Assembly (NCBI GenBank): GCA_002205965.3 | Contig: NADL03000705.1 | Span: 186,001-250,000 of the forward strand | From: Kappaphycus alvarezii | Lineage: Eukaryota > Rhodophyta > Florideophyceae > Gigartinales > Solieriaceae | Reading direction: 5' to 3' | DNA: 64,000 bases | Part shown: one piece after another, positions 10,483 through 20,015 of the stretch | Layout of the letters: each line of letters starts with the position of its first letter | Position numbering within the stretch: position 1 is the stretch's first letter | Program-made: the position numbers and the translations under genes | The notes under the pieces: generated by a model | Database searches by the model: none | Seen by the model: the letters and a program-made list of their open reading frames with translations, nothing else | What the model was told of the DNA's origin: nothing

Positions 10483-11947
10483 TTACCGGAAATGATTCCT
10501 ACGGTGAAAGTGATGCTTTTCTCCCACCCCAGAATTCCCAATACGTTGCGGCATGTCATTCCTCGGCCGATCCATCTTAGTCTTTGCGCGACTATTCGCG
10601 CGAATCCTCGACAATTCCGCATTTGAGTACGAGTGAGCAATTGAAATGGCCTCATATTCTGCAAGCACCTTCTTCAACTGCTTCTTCAAGTCCTCAATTT
10701 CCTGCTCCCGCTTCTTCAGCAATGATTTCGCACTGGCCAATTCGCGCTCCATCACCGCCAGCTTCTCCTTTGCCTTTTGCCCATCCTGGATCCTCTGCGG
10801 TTCAATCCTCTCCAACTCTTTGGTCAACTCCACTACAGTCGCGCTCAACTTGTCATGCGCCTTTTGTTGCAGCGTGAGCGTTTCCATCAGTTCCATACCC
10901 GCCAGATTCAGCCGTTCATTCTCAAGGCGCATCTCCATCACCAAATCGGATTCCACAGCGAATTCATCATACTCATACTCATCACGCACTGAATTCGCTT
11001 TTTGCGGGTCGCCGCACGGGTCTCCCTTTTCGCCTTGTCCGCTGCGTCATTGTTTGCACACTTTACGGGCTCTGCTTTGAAGTGCACATTGGCAGTCGCT
11101 GCAACCCCGTGTGAAAGACGTTGCCATGTGGTTCGAAACTCATCAACATCTCGTCTAGCCACCAATAAACGTTGCTCAACTTGTGACGCGACGTTACAAG
11201 CCTCCTGTCCTGCTTGCTGGATTCGCACGCTGAGATGCTCAATACGGTCGTTCACGGCGACTGGGGAGTCGGATGAGGTGGGGTCTGCACTGGAATTGGC
11301 AGCGGAAGGGCCCTTGGTTGTGCTGTAGACATTCTGATATCGAGCCCAGAGCTTGTCGTAGATTGTCTTGAGCTCCTGATTGTCTTTTTGAGACGAACGA
11401 CTAGGGCCTGTTGACTGCGGTAAGCTTCTTCCGAGCTTGGAGAAGAATGCAGAGGGAACGAGGGTCCATATCTGAGAGGATGGGCTGTTGGAGCGGGCAT
11501 TGGACAGAGTGAGTTGCACGGGCAGAAGGGGCAGTACGAGAGTTTGTGTTGGGAAGAGTAAGGTTGTTTTCCTTGTCGTGGTCCTGGAAGGTGGTGACGG
11601 CGTGGCTTTGCTTCCCGGAAGGGGCAGGGATTTGGGGCCGGATTCAACGGGGGGATAGAATCGGCCGAATGCTTGGCTTTGAGGGCGGTGATGAAGGCGG
11701 CCTGCTTTTCGGCGAGGCGTTGAAAGTGATGACGTTGGGAGGTTTCGTGACAAAGGTCTGTGGAGATGGTGGAGATTTGTTGGTGAGCAAGGTGAAGATC
11801 GGATTTGAGGGCCTTGAAGTCACGGTCGATTTGGTCGTCGAGGTGAGCTAGTTTTTGTAAAACGGCATCAACAGACGTGGTGGGAGAGGCTGTGAGGAGT
11901 TGGTCGGCGACTAGGCGTATGGAGGCGGTGCTAAACGGGCGGGTCAT
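10483..11947 (-). CDS. Unidentified coiled-coil protein; two frame breaks
   Basis: I do not recognise this protein. The start at 11947 (MTRPFSTASIRLVADQLL) leads into an N-terminal heptad-like segment of about 85 residues. A Pro/Ser-rich disordered middle follows. A second helical part (11,400-11,000) contains DRIEHLSVRIQQAGQEA, and a highly charged coiled coil (10,950-10,640) contains KREQEIEDLKKQLKKVL. The C-terminus is basic and His/Arg-rich. The three segments lie in successive frames (starts 11947, 11753 and 10989). Each change is consistent with one missing base, in the disordered stretch (11,750-11,250) and near 10,985. The combined length is about 488 aa. A scaffold or cytoskeleton role is possible but not shown. 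Neighbours give no functional link. Confidence 0.55.
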
Positions 11948-12786
11948 TGTGGGGGTGCGAGTTTGGGGGAGGGCCAGGGGATGGAAGAAGGCAAAGTTGG
12001 AGAGGGAGGAGAGGTGAGGTGAGGAAGAGGGACGGGTGAAGGTGCGTGGGAGATAATTTTGGCTTGGGCTCCAGTTGATGAGGGTGAATGTGTCGAGCAG
12101 GCAGTGACCGCAGAATAATATTGTTTTATCTGGGTAGTTTGTGACTGGGCGTGGTTATTGACATTTGCGTAATGATTGTGTACGTGCATGGGCAGGTCAC
12201 CAGTGCCGTGACTGTTGGGTGCCTCTCCCTGCCGGACAAAAAGTGAGCGAGATGGGAAGGATATTCAAAATTTCAGATTTGAGTCGATGGCGGGAAAACG
12301 GTCACAACCTTTGGATCAGGGATGATGGCTGATTGGCTGTTTTTGAAGTAGGTTGATTTTGTAACAGTTGCATAATGTTACTCGAGTTAATCTCGCTTTG
12401 ATTATACAGTACGATATACTGTATATTTTTGGAGATGGCCAGGTCAACGGCGAGCAAGCATTGCATGCTCGCCAGGTCCCGTAATGCAATTCCTGCCGTT
12501 ACACTCGAAAGGCCTTTTGCTGCTGCACTCAGTACAATACTGTACTGTACACCATGGCACGGATCGTGCCGTTATCGTCATTACGTGTACACGTAACATC
12601 GTACTACTGTACACCGCTGATACGTACAGTGATCGGTCGACCCATCCTTTGACACAAACGAAATGTGCGCTCCCGAATACATCGGTACCTGCCATCGATT
12701 GTCCTCAAATGTGTTCAAATAAATACACTCTTCCTCACTCGGACCAACCTCCATCACCAAAGGGCATCACAACCACATCGTCGACG
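11948..12786. other. Intergenic region with GTAC-type repeats
   Basis: About 840 bases with no supported gene. It holds the coiled-coil gene promoter side, TACTG-type tracts at 12405-12425 and 12539-12550, and the upstream region of the SANT-like pseudogene. An open frame runs in from 12484 but its first 100 codons have no protein-like pattern. Confidence 0.45.
12539..12550. repeat. ACTGT/TACTG short array
   Basis: Two and a half TACTG units with flanking near-matches, the same motif family as 1317-1332. Confidence 0.6.
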
Positions 12787-13644
12787 ATGGGCAGAGGTGA
12801 GACGTGGGATATCGTTGAGAATGCATGTCTCGCGCGGGCATGGATTAAGGTCTCGGAGGATCCTGTCATCGGCGTCGATCAGACGCCAAAGGTTTTCGTG
12901 GAATCTGTGCGCCGCAGATTTTCAGAGCTGGGAGCTAGGCAATCAGAAGATGCTGGCAGATATGGTTCGAAAACAGCAACGAGTATTGTGCAGCATTTTG
13001 GAGACTTGTCAGCGAACGTACAGAAATTTCGCGTTGCATTTTCTAAGGTTCGTGCATGTAATCCAACCGGTGCCACTGAAGATTATATCGAATATATGGC
13101 TATAGTAGTCCATCTTCGAAAGACAGAGGTCATGTGTCATGAGCTACGCTTACAAGTGTTTTGACCCAGGAAATTGCTTTACTTTGAAGCGTGGAAGGTG
13201 CCTCGGAATCACCCGAAATTTTCGGATGTTTCATCCACTAACTGTACCGATGATCGCACTGTAGAGAATGAGAAGGACGTGGTGGGTGCATCGTGTAATT
13301 TGAACAATAAGGTGGCGAAGCGCCTGAAATCTCCGTAGAAAGATCGCTTTGAGATGGGAACCAAAAGGGTTAAGATTGTGGGAAATAATCCGATAGGTTC
13401 GTCAGTAGCGCAGAGAGTTGGTAGAGCAGGGATAAACCTATAGGCTACAGTAAATACCAATTGGGAGAAAGAGTTTGCAGGGAAGCGTAGGATAGTACGG
13501 CGTTCAATGGGCGGACGGTTAACCTACTGGGGTGAAGGAGTCCAGGGAAGTGCCAGCGGCTTGGAGACGGATTTGTGGGTCATCAGGTGCTTACCTCTTT
13601 ACTCGAACCATCAAGGATTGACAAACCTACATAGGGAAAAGATC
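12787..13644 (+). pseudogene. Myb/SANT-like (NAM-associated type) DNA-binding protein, transposon-related, three nonsense codons
   Basis: The frame from ATG 12787 opens with a trihelix/Myb-like block: ARAWIKVSEDPVIGVDQT, then a RRRFSELG segment, then FRVAFSKV. These are hallmarks of the SANT-like proteins often linked to PIF/Harbinger-type transposons and expanded in plants and oomycetes. After an in-frame TGA (13162-13164) the same frame continues with LLYFEAWKVPRNHPKF, the expected family C-terminal helix block, and then a basic segment ending NNPIGSSVAQRVGRAG. Two more stops follow: TAG at 13336-13338 and TAG at 13441-13443. All three can be produced by C-to-T changes in CGA or CAG codons. 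The frame ends with TAA at about 13642. No transposase partner or inverted terminal repeats were found nearby, so it may be a solitary remnant. Confidence 0.68.
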
Positions 13645-14005
13645 TAAAACGCCGGCGATGGGACTGTAAGGGAAAGGTGAGCCACTAGCTCACCTTTCCA
13701 AACCCTCTGACGGTGCGTACCTTGCGGGAGTCTACGACATTTCCCTGAGGGCTGCACTGTATCCAACGGGACCTTACAGTAATCTCCCATCGGGATCCTA
13801 AAGTCTTCATCCATGACGTCCAGAAATACACGTCAGGAAACCACTGGAACATTACACCAAACCACTCGGCTTACATTAATCCAACAGGGAGCGGGCGCCA
13901 ACTTGGGAGCGAGCGCGCAAACCATTTGGGACGCCATTATACCACAGAGCCCCCTCTGAAGACCGCGGCACGACCTCGTGACGCTGAAGGTTCGCAACTC
14001 CACCT

Positions 14006-15671
14006 ATGGGAAAATTTCGTCTTCCACGAATCACACCAGCATCGAGAAAATCCCTTATGGCCGACAGACATCCATCGGGTAGACCCCATCACACTTCAAA
14101 AACAACCTTTGGGGGAATGGGCTATGACTCATCCTCATCGGGTATTTCGCCCGACACGGCAAAAACGACTGAACCACCTAGCGGTACAAAAGCCGAAAGT
14201 ACCGCATCCCTTTTGGCACCCAGTCCCTCTGGTTATCAACCATCACTTGCAAACCCTTCATTCATCCCTTCACGATCCTCTGCTCTCTCTATCCTCATGC
14301 AACCGTCTGATACTCCGTCCTCTGGAGCGGGGCGTGGTCCCTTCCAACCGGCTCGCTCCAACAGCGCCAGGCCTCGGACTCCCATCGCGCATCCATCAGT
14401 GTCTAACCCGCAGGAAGAAGAAAACGTCGCCGTCGATCAAGGGGCCTCGTACCGTTCGGACTTCTTGCACGCCGCCTACATGGAACATGACCAGGTACGA
14501 CGCCAATCGGTTCAACCATGCCACGGGGGAGTCTCTCTGGTCCATTCGGAAGAAGAATTGTCCTCCTCATGATCGTATCCCGTCAGGTGTCTCATGCGAT
14601 TTGGAATTCGCGCGCATCCGAGCCGAGTTGGATTACGTCTCCCGTATGTAAAACTTGATCAACAACCCTCCGGATGACTTCGTTCCTTATCAGGTTAATT
14701 CTCGCCTCGTCTGTTTCAACGAACCATGGCTTCAGGCATGGTGGTTGGCCGAAAGGTGGTTGTCCGATATGGATACTGATACCCGTTACCGGCATAACCA
14801 AGGGTTGTTGGCGTACAATAACGTGGAATACTTCTGATTGGGTCATCGCATGCGAAAAGCATTCTACGTCCAACGTCCCGACTGGTGGGGCGACATAGAG
14901 GTCCCGTGCTTCCTTCCGGTTCTCAATCCTCCCGTTCTGGCTTACTTTGGATCCATTGTCATCAACTATTCGGACCAGGCAGACCTCGTTTGGACCATCG
15001 CAAAGACCTAAATGGTTGTTTCCGTCACTGCAGCGTTCGTTCAAGCCGCCCAATAGGGATGTGGGAGAATCCCAAGTGCCGCGAACCGGGGTATGGACCT
15101 TCGGCAGATCTCCCCACTGGTCGTCTCTGGCGTTTGTCGCCCTCCTTAAAGCGTCAAATCCGAAAGATTGGGTTGGGTAACATTACCAGGGGGAGCGACT
15201 ACCAAGCGGAAGACCTCGAGCGCCTGTTGGTTCTCTCTGAGTAATACCATTGGAAATTCCGCGAGAGCTTCGTGACCTTCAGTCCATCTCTGGACTCGCC
15301 GCAGTGAAACGCTCCGTCTGGATTTTCGTGGTGAGTTGGAGGTGGTTACCGATTCCCCTACGGACTACGCCCATTACTCGGCTGGAAAACCATCTGGAAC
15401 TCCGGGGCGTTATTCACAAGAGGAGGAACCATCGACGGGACATTACGATTTCGACCGACCGGATGACGCGCCTTTGGAGTTCCACGGTGATGACCCGTAT
15501 GCAACCCCTTTGGCTCCAGTCCAATCCCAAGCTGGTCCTTCTAAGGCGGGTCCCTCTGTTGGTCAGAGTCGCGAGCGATCTCCGGAGAAAACTCAACCCA
15601 TTGGGGTTTACGGTACCGACTGGGGCGGCCCATGGGGTCCTCTTACACAACCGAATTGGCGGAGCTGGTAA
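14006..15671 (+). pseudogene. Unrecognised multi-break protein gene next to the chromovirus
   Basis: I do not recognise this gene. The first part (14006 to about 14490) encodes a Ser/Pro-rich disordered segment. Near 14490 the protein-like signal moves to the frame reading YDANRFNHATGESLW, then LEFARIRAELDYVSR. It continues through in-frame TAA 14649-14651 (next LINNPPDDFVPYQVNSRLVC), TGA 14835-14837 (next RMRKAFYVQRPDWW) and TAA 15009-15011. Later blocks change frame again (NRDVGESQV, DYQAEDLERLLVLSE). The end (15336-15671) is an acidic, Pro/Ser-rich tail closing with NWRSW. The region is aromatic-rich and low in hydrophobic helices. It runs opposite to the Ty3/gypsy element that begins at 16022 and has similar base composition. 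It could be an antisense accessory ORF of that element, a gag-like ORF of another element, or a dead host gene. Confidence 0.4.
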
Positions 15672-16027
15672 ATCCCCCTGAGGCACCAGAAGCACCTGAA
15701 GGTTATCGCCTTACCCTCCCGGGCTCGGATGAGCCTTCTATTCCAGCCAAAAGGTCTCGCCACCATTAGGGGTCCATCGATAGTCCAATAGGTTCGCTAC
15801 CTTCCGAATAAACTTACCCTGCTGGGTTTTTCCATTCCTTCTAGGTCAATTTTTTTTTCACTTGGGTACTCTTGATCTTGAACTGAATCTTGATCTTGAA
15901 TACGCACTGCATCCTATAGGTCCATGGTAACCTGCAGGTCAACACAAATGGCAACAACCTGAGGGTAAGCCTCGTTCCGAAATGGGTTACCAAATCAAAA
16001 GGTAACCTAACCAATCTAACAATTTTG

Positions 16028-16041
16028 CCCCTCCCCCTTCC
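16028..16041 (-). promoter_or_regulatory. Polypurine tract of the chromovirus (plus-strand DNA primer site)
   Basis: On the minus strand this is a pure purine run (GGAAGGGGGAGGGG) lying 24 bases after the chromodomain stop. A TG-starting sequence (candidate 3' LTR) follows a few bases later, which is the usual arrangement. Confidence 0.6.
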
Positions 16042-16064
16042 TGAGGTGAGGCAAATCCCGAAGG

Positions 16065-17440
16065 TTAATGTTGATACTTGTTGGGTGGGTCAATTCCCTT
16101 CGAGCGCCAGTAACGGATGATGAAGTGCTCTGGGAAATCCGCTTCGCCTTCCCAGGTATCATCCTCTGGGTCATACCCGTACCAAAGAACCTTATAGTGG
16201 TACCCTGATCCATGAGGGCGGTGACGAACCAAACGGACAACAGCGAACTCGTCCGACTCGGGTTGCGTATCCAGGGCTGGGGTAGCAGGTTCCGAGGGGC
16301 TACTGCGTTCTCCTTCTGGGTAGCTTCCGTTCTGCGAGGTTTGATTGAGATACGGTCCTTGCTAACCTTATGGACTATGCCGTCTTCATCGATCGATACC
16401 GTATGGGTTTGGACTCCAATAACCTTAAAGGGACTAGTAGTCTTCAGCATCAGCTTCTTGGATAGGTTCTCCTCTTCTTACAATCGGTTTCCGTTGTCCT
16501 TTCGGTATCTCTGGTTGGACCCTGGTCTTTCTAGGTACACTTCATCGCCAGCGTTAACCACAATGGGAGCCCGGGTTGCCTTATCAAAGTCAGCTTTATA
16601 CCTGTGTTGGGCGGAATTCGACTTGGCGGACGCGGCCTCTAGGTCTTCTGCTAACTTCCGTAGGGCTAGGCTATACCCTTAAATTGGGCCACCGTCATGC
16701 CTTCATCACCATATTTGGATACATCCACCGACGGTACAGAGGCCACATGGATTGACGGGGGATGCGCGGTTAAAACCAGGTTAAAAGGCGTCGTCCCAGT
16801 TGTTCGGGGCACTTGCGTGTTGTACGCATAGGTTAGCGGTTCCACGTAACGATCCCAATCCCTTTGGTTCTCTGCGACATAATGCCGCAAACGCTGCCCG
16901 ATGGTCTTGTTGTATCGCTCCACTTGCCCATTGGTTTGTGGGTGATACGCCGTAGTGAACCATAAGGAAGAACCCAGAAGTTGGCATACCGCTGTAAAGA
17001 AATTGCTCGCAAACTGGGGACCATTATCCGTTAGGACATAAAGGGGAACACCCTTGGGATAGACCCAGTGGGTTAGGAAGGCCTGAGCCACGGTGGTCGA
17101 CTTCGTGTCCGCAAGGGGGATTGCTCGGCAAATCTTTGAAAACCTGTCGGTAATCACGAAGAAATGCCTGTTGCCTCCTTTGGTTTTGGGTAGCGGTTCT
17201 AGTAGGTCCATGGCGACAAATTCCAAAGGGCCGGCGGCCGGGAAGGTCTTCAGATAGTTCTGATGCTTCCTTAGGGTCCATCTTGCCTTCACACACTGGT
17301 CACATTCCGCAACGGTATTGAACAAGTCGTTCGCCATTTGGGCCAATAGAACTCGCGTCTGATGGAGTAGTACATTCTCGTACCACCAGGGTGTCCAGCC
17401 AAAACGAAATAATTTGCCTTAGTTAGGATTCTTGCTCGGG
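16065..17440 (-). pseudogene. Chromovirus integrase with C-terminal chromodomain
   Basis: Inserts the element cDNA into the genome; the chromodomain is thought to steer insertion to marked chromatin. The zinc-binding region (17,440-17,300) reads LAGHPGG, then FYWPK, then ECDQC, with a frame change inside it. The catalytic core in the frame starting 17346 keeps the triad: D in MDLLEPLP, D in LTDNGPQF and E in NGQVERYNK. After a further frame change the C-terminus has the chromodomain (about 16250-16075), with aromatic-cage-type residues in YHYKVLWYGYDPEDDTWE. It ends RYWRSKGIDPPN before TAA at 16065-16067. The first His of the HHCC motif is not obvious. The core is well conserved compared with the frame-broken flanks. 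Confidence 0.85.
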
Positions 17441-19225
17441 GGATTTCGGTGCGACAACCTGGACATAGTCATCCAGCTTGGACAGACGAACCAGCAGGCC
17501 GGATCCCGCGATGTGGAAGGAAATATTAGGTGCGTCCACCTGTTTGGTCATCTCCCTAAAATAGGGATCGTTGGCTTGCTCCTGTAGGAATTCCTCTGCC
17601 GTAATGGGCAATTCTTGATCGGCTGTTACTCCTGCGGCTCTAAAATCGGGTGCGGTGGTGTAGATTGGACCGGCGAGCTCATAGCCTAAGGCAAAGCACG
17701 GCACATCGTCATCCAATTCGGACTGATCGGCTCCTTTCGTTTCCAGGCGGGACATAGAATCTGCTAGGTTGTGTTTCCTCCCAGGATTGTTCCGGACCTC
17801 GTAGTCGAAGTTAGCGAGGCGGAGACGCCAACGAGCCAGTTTGCCTGTAGAATCCTTTAGGTTCAACAACCAAAACAAAGCCTGATGGTCCGTTCGGATA
17901 ACGAACTTGGTTCCTTCTAAATACGGTCGCAACGTTAACAAACTCCAGACGACGGACAAGCATTCCCTTTCGTTAGTCGAATAATTCCGTTCGGGTTTCG
18001 TTAGAGTCCGACTCCAATGCCCGATTGGTTTCAACATCTTGTCTTGTTCCTGGAGGAGGCAGCATCCCACTTGGGTCTTTGAGGCATCCGTCTCCACATA
18101 ATAGGTTTGACCAACGCGGGGCAAAGCCAAAATGGGAGGATGGAGTAACGCCAAGCGGAGAGAGTCAAAGGCTTTGAACTCTTCACCCGTTAAGGTTTCA
18201 AATCCAGTTGGTTGATCCTTTCCCAATTTGCGGTTCAAGGGAGCCGCGATCTTTGCGAACTTGGGGACAAACCTTCGGTAGACATTGCATATGCCCGAAA
18301 AGTAACACAATTCCGACTGGTCAGTGGGAGGCCGCGCGTGCTTCAGGGCCTCGACGTTCTTCTTCGCGACTTCCAATTTCCCTGGACGGATGACATGACC
18401 CAAATAGTTAACGGATGACTCGAAGAAACTGCACTTCTTCAACCTGAGGGATATACCAGCCGCTTGGAGCAGTTGCAAAACCGTTCGGAGATGTCCAAAA
18501 TGTTCTGTCCGGTTTTTGGAATAGATAATGACTTCATCGAGATACACCAACGCATATTGCCATTTGAATCGCGCAAGGATGATATCGAGAGCCCTCTGAA
18601 AAGTTGCGGGAGCATTTTTCAGTCCAAATGGCATGCGTATGAAACGATGTAATCCTGAATGGCAAATAAAGGACGTTTTGTCCTGATCCGATGGGTTCAC
18701 TGGGACTTACCAGTATCCGCAATTTGCATCCAAGGTGGTAAAGACTTCTGCGTCTCCCAGGGAGTCAATACATGCATCTATCCTAGGTATAGGGTAAGAG
18801 TCTCTAACGGTCAAGGCGTTGAGCCGCCTGAAGTCCACGCAGAAACGGAGCGTACCATCTGGTTTAGGGATGAGGACCACAGGGCTCGCCCATTCCGAAT
18901 CGGAGTGCTCGATTACCCCTTCCTTCAACATTCTTGCCACTTCAGTTCGTTCAACCTCTCTAGCTTTCAGTCCTGCACGGTAAGGCTGCTGATGAACCGG
19001 TTGGGCATCCGGTACGAGAATATTCCTATGGGTTGTGGCCTTGATCTGCCCCAGGTGGCCTGACCACATTTCCTGGAACTCCTCCAACAGATTGATGACC
19101 TTCTGCCGCGTATAGGGCTCCTCAACACCAATATGGACGGTCTCTCTCCAGTCTGGTTCTTCTTTCCGGTCGGCAGCGACCTCCTTCTTGGTTTGGATGG
19201 CATAGATGGCCTGCGGTGCCTGCAA
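17423..19225 (-). pseudogene. Chromovirus reverse transcriptase and RNase H
   Basis: Copies the element RNA into DNA. The N-terminal RT part (19225-18710) has FCVDFRRLNALTVRDSYPIPR. A TAA at 18707-18709 then replaces the Gln of the conserved YWQVP block, and the same frame continues at 18700 with RMPFGLKNAPATFQRAL. The catalytic motif reads YLDE instead of YLDD (18533-18544): the second metal-binding Asp is Glu, a change expected to impair activity. RNase H follows with VETDASKTQVG, ERECLSVVW and IRTDHQALFWLL, then a tether that leads to the integrase. A 425-codon open stretch (17423-18700) makes this the best-preserved part of the element. Two independent lesions, a stop and an active-site change, argue it is dead. 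Confidence 0.9.
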
Positions 19226-19231
19226 CGCGTG

Positions 19232-19951
19232 TCACAGTACTTGATTCTTCTTTACCCTGACCGGCCGGTGACTAAAGTTTGAAACCACAATGGGAAACAG
19301 TAGCAAGGGGTATATGTCTTGGACACCATTCGCCATCAGGGTCAAGTTCTTCATTGCCGTTCGGGGTGCGTTCTGTATCAAGCGTAGGCCTGCAGCATTC
19401 GATTGGACCAGCACAACCATCTTGGAGAAGGCGGGAATCGTAACCGGCTTGGCAACTCTAACCTTTGTGGATGTTGTCGCTTCCGCACGGTCGACCACCT
19501 TACCTCCATAACCAACCGATAGGATTGCCACCGATGGTGAGTCATACAGCACAACCTTTCGCCTTGTTGGTATGATAGCCTTCACGAACCGGTCGATGAA
19601 GCTCGTCCCCAGGATAAAACTTGTCGCCAAGCTGTTAACCACCAGGAACTGCACCTTCGCCAACAGGTTACCCATTCTAAAATGAAGGGGAACTACCGCG
19701 ATCTGTTTTATCCGATTGTTGGACGCGTCGAGCAACCGGGAGCGGACCTTGTAAGGTAGTGCAAAATTTCTCCAATCGGTAGGTAAGTTTTTTACATGAA
19801 TGATATTGGGTCCAGCTCCGGTATCTAACACGCCCTTCACCGAGAAAAACTGTGACGGCGTTAATCCATAGGACAGAGAAACCTTGTAATGGCTCTTCTT
19901 GAGGAAGAATACTGTGTCATCAATATACTCCCCCCCTCCTGGATTATGCAA
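19232..19951 (-). pseudogene. Chromovirus aspartic protease region
   Basis: Cleaves the Gag-Pol polyprotein. The active-site motif LDTGAGPN lies about residue 42 of this frame, and a hydrophobic FILGTSFIDRF block follows about 75 residues later as in retropepsins. The frame ends at TGA 19232-19234 directly before the RT frame in the same phase. A CGA-to-TGA change would explain this break in what should be a continuous polyprotein. Confidence 0.82.
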
Positions 19952-20015
19952 ACTTCTGGTTCGGCAACCGACGGGTAAGGGGTGCGCGTGATACCGGAGG
20001 AGGTAGGCGACTTTT

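Noticed and set aside
13926-14500. Alternative frame for the N-terminus of the unknown gene
   Set aside because: It is His/Pro/Leu-rich as expected for a shadow of the Ser/Pro-rich frame starting 14006, which looks more natural.
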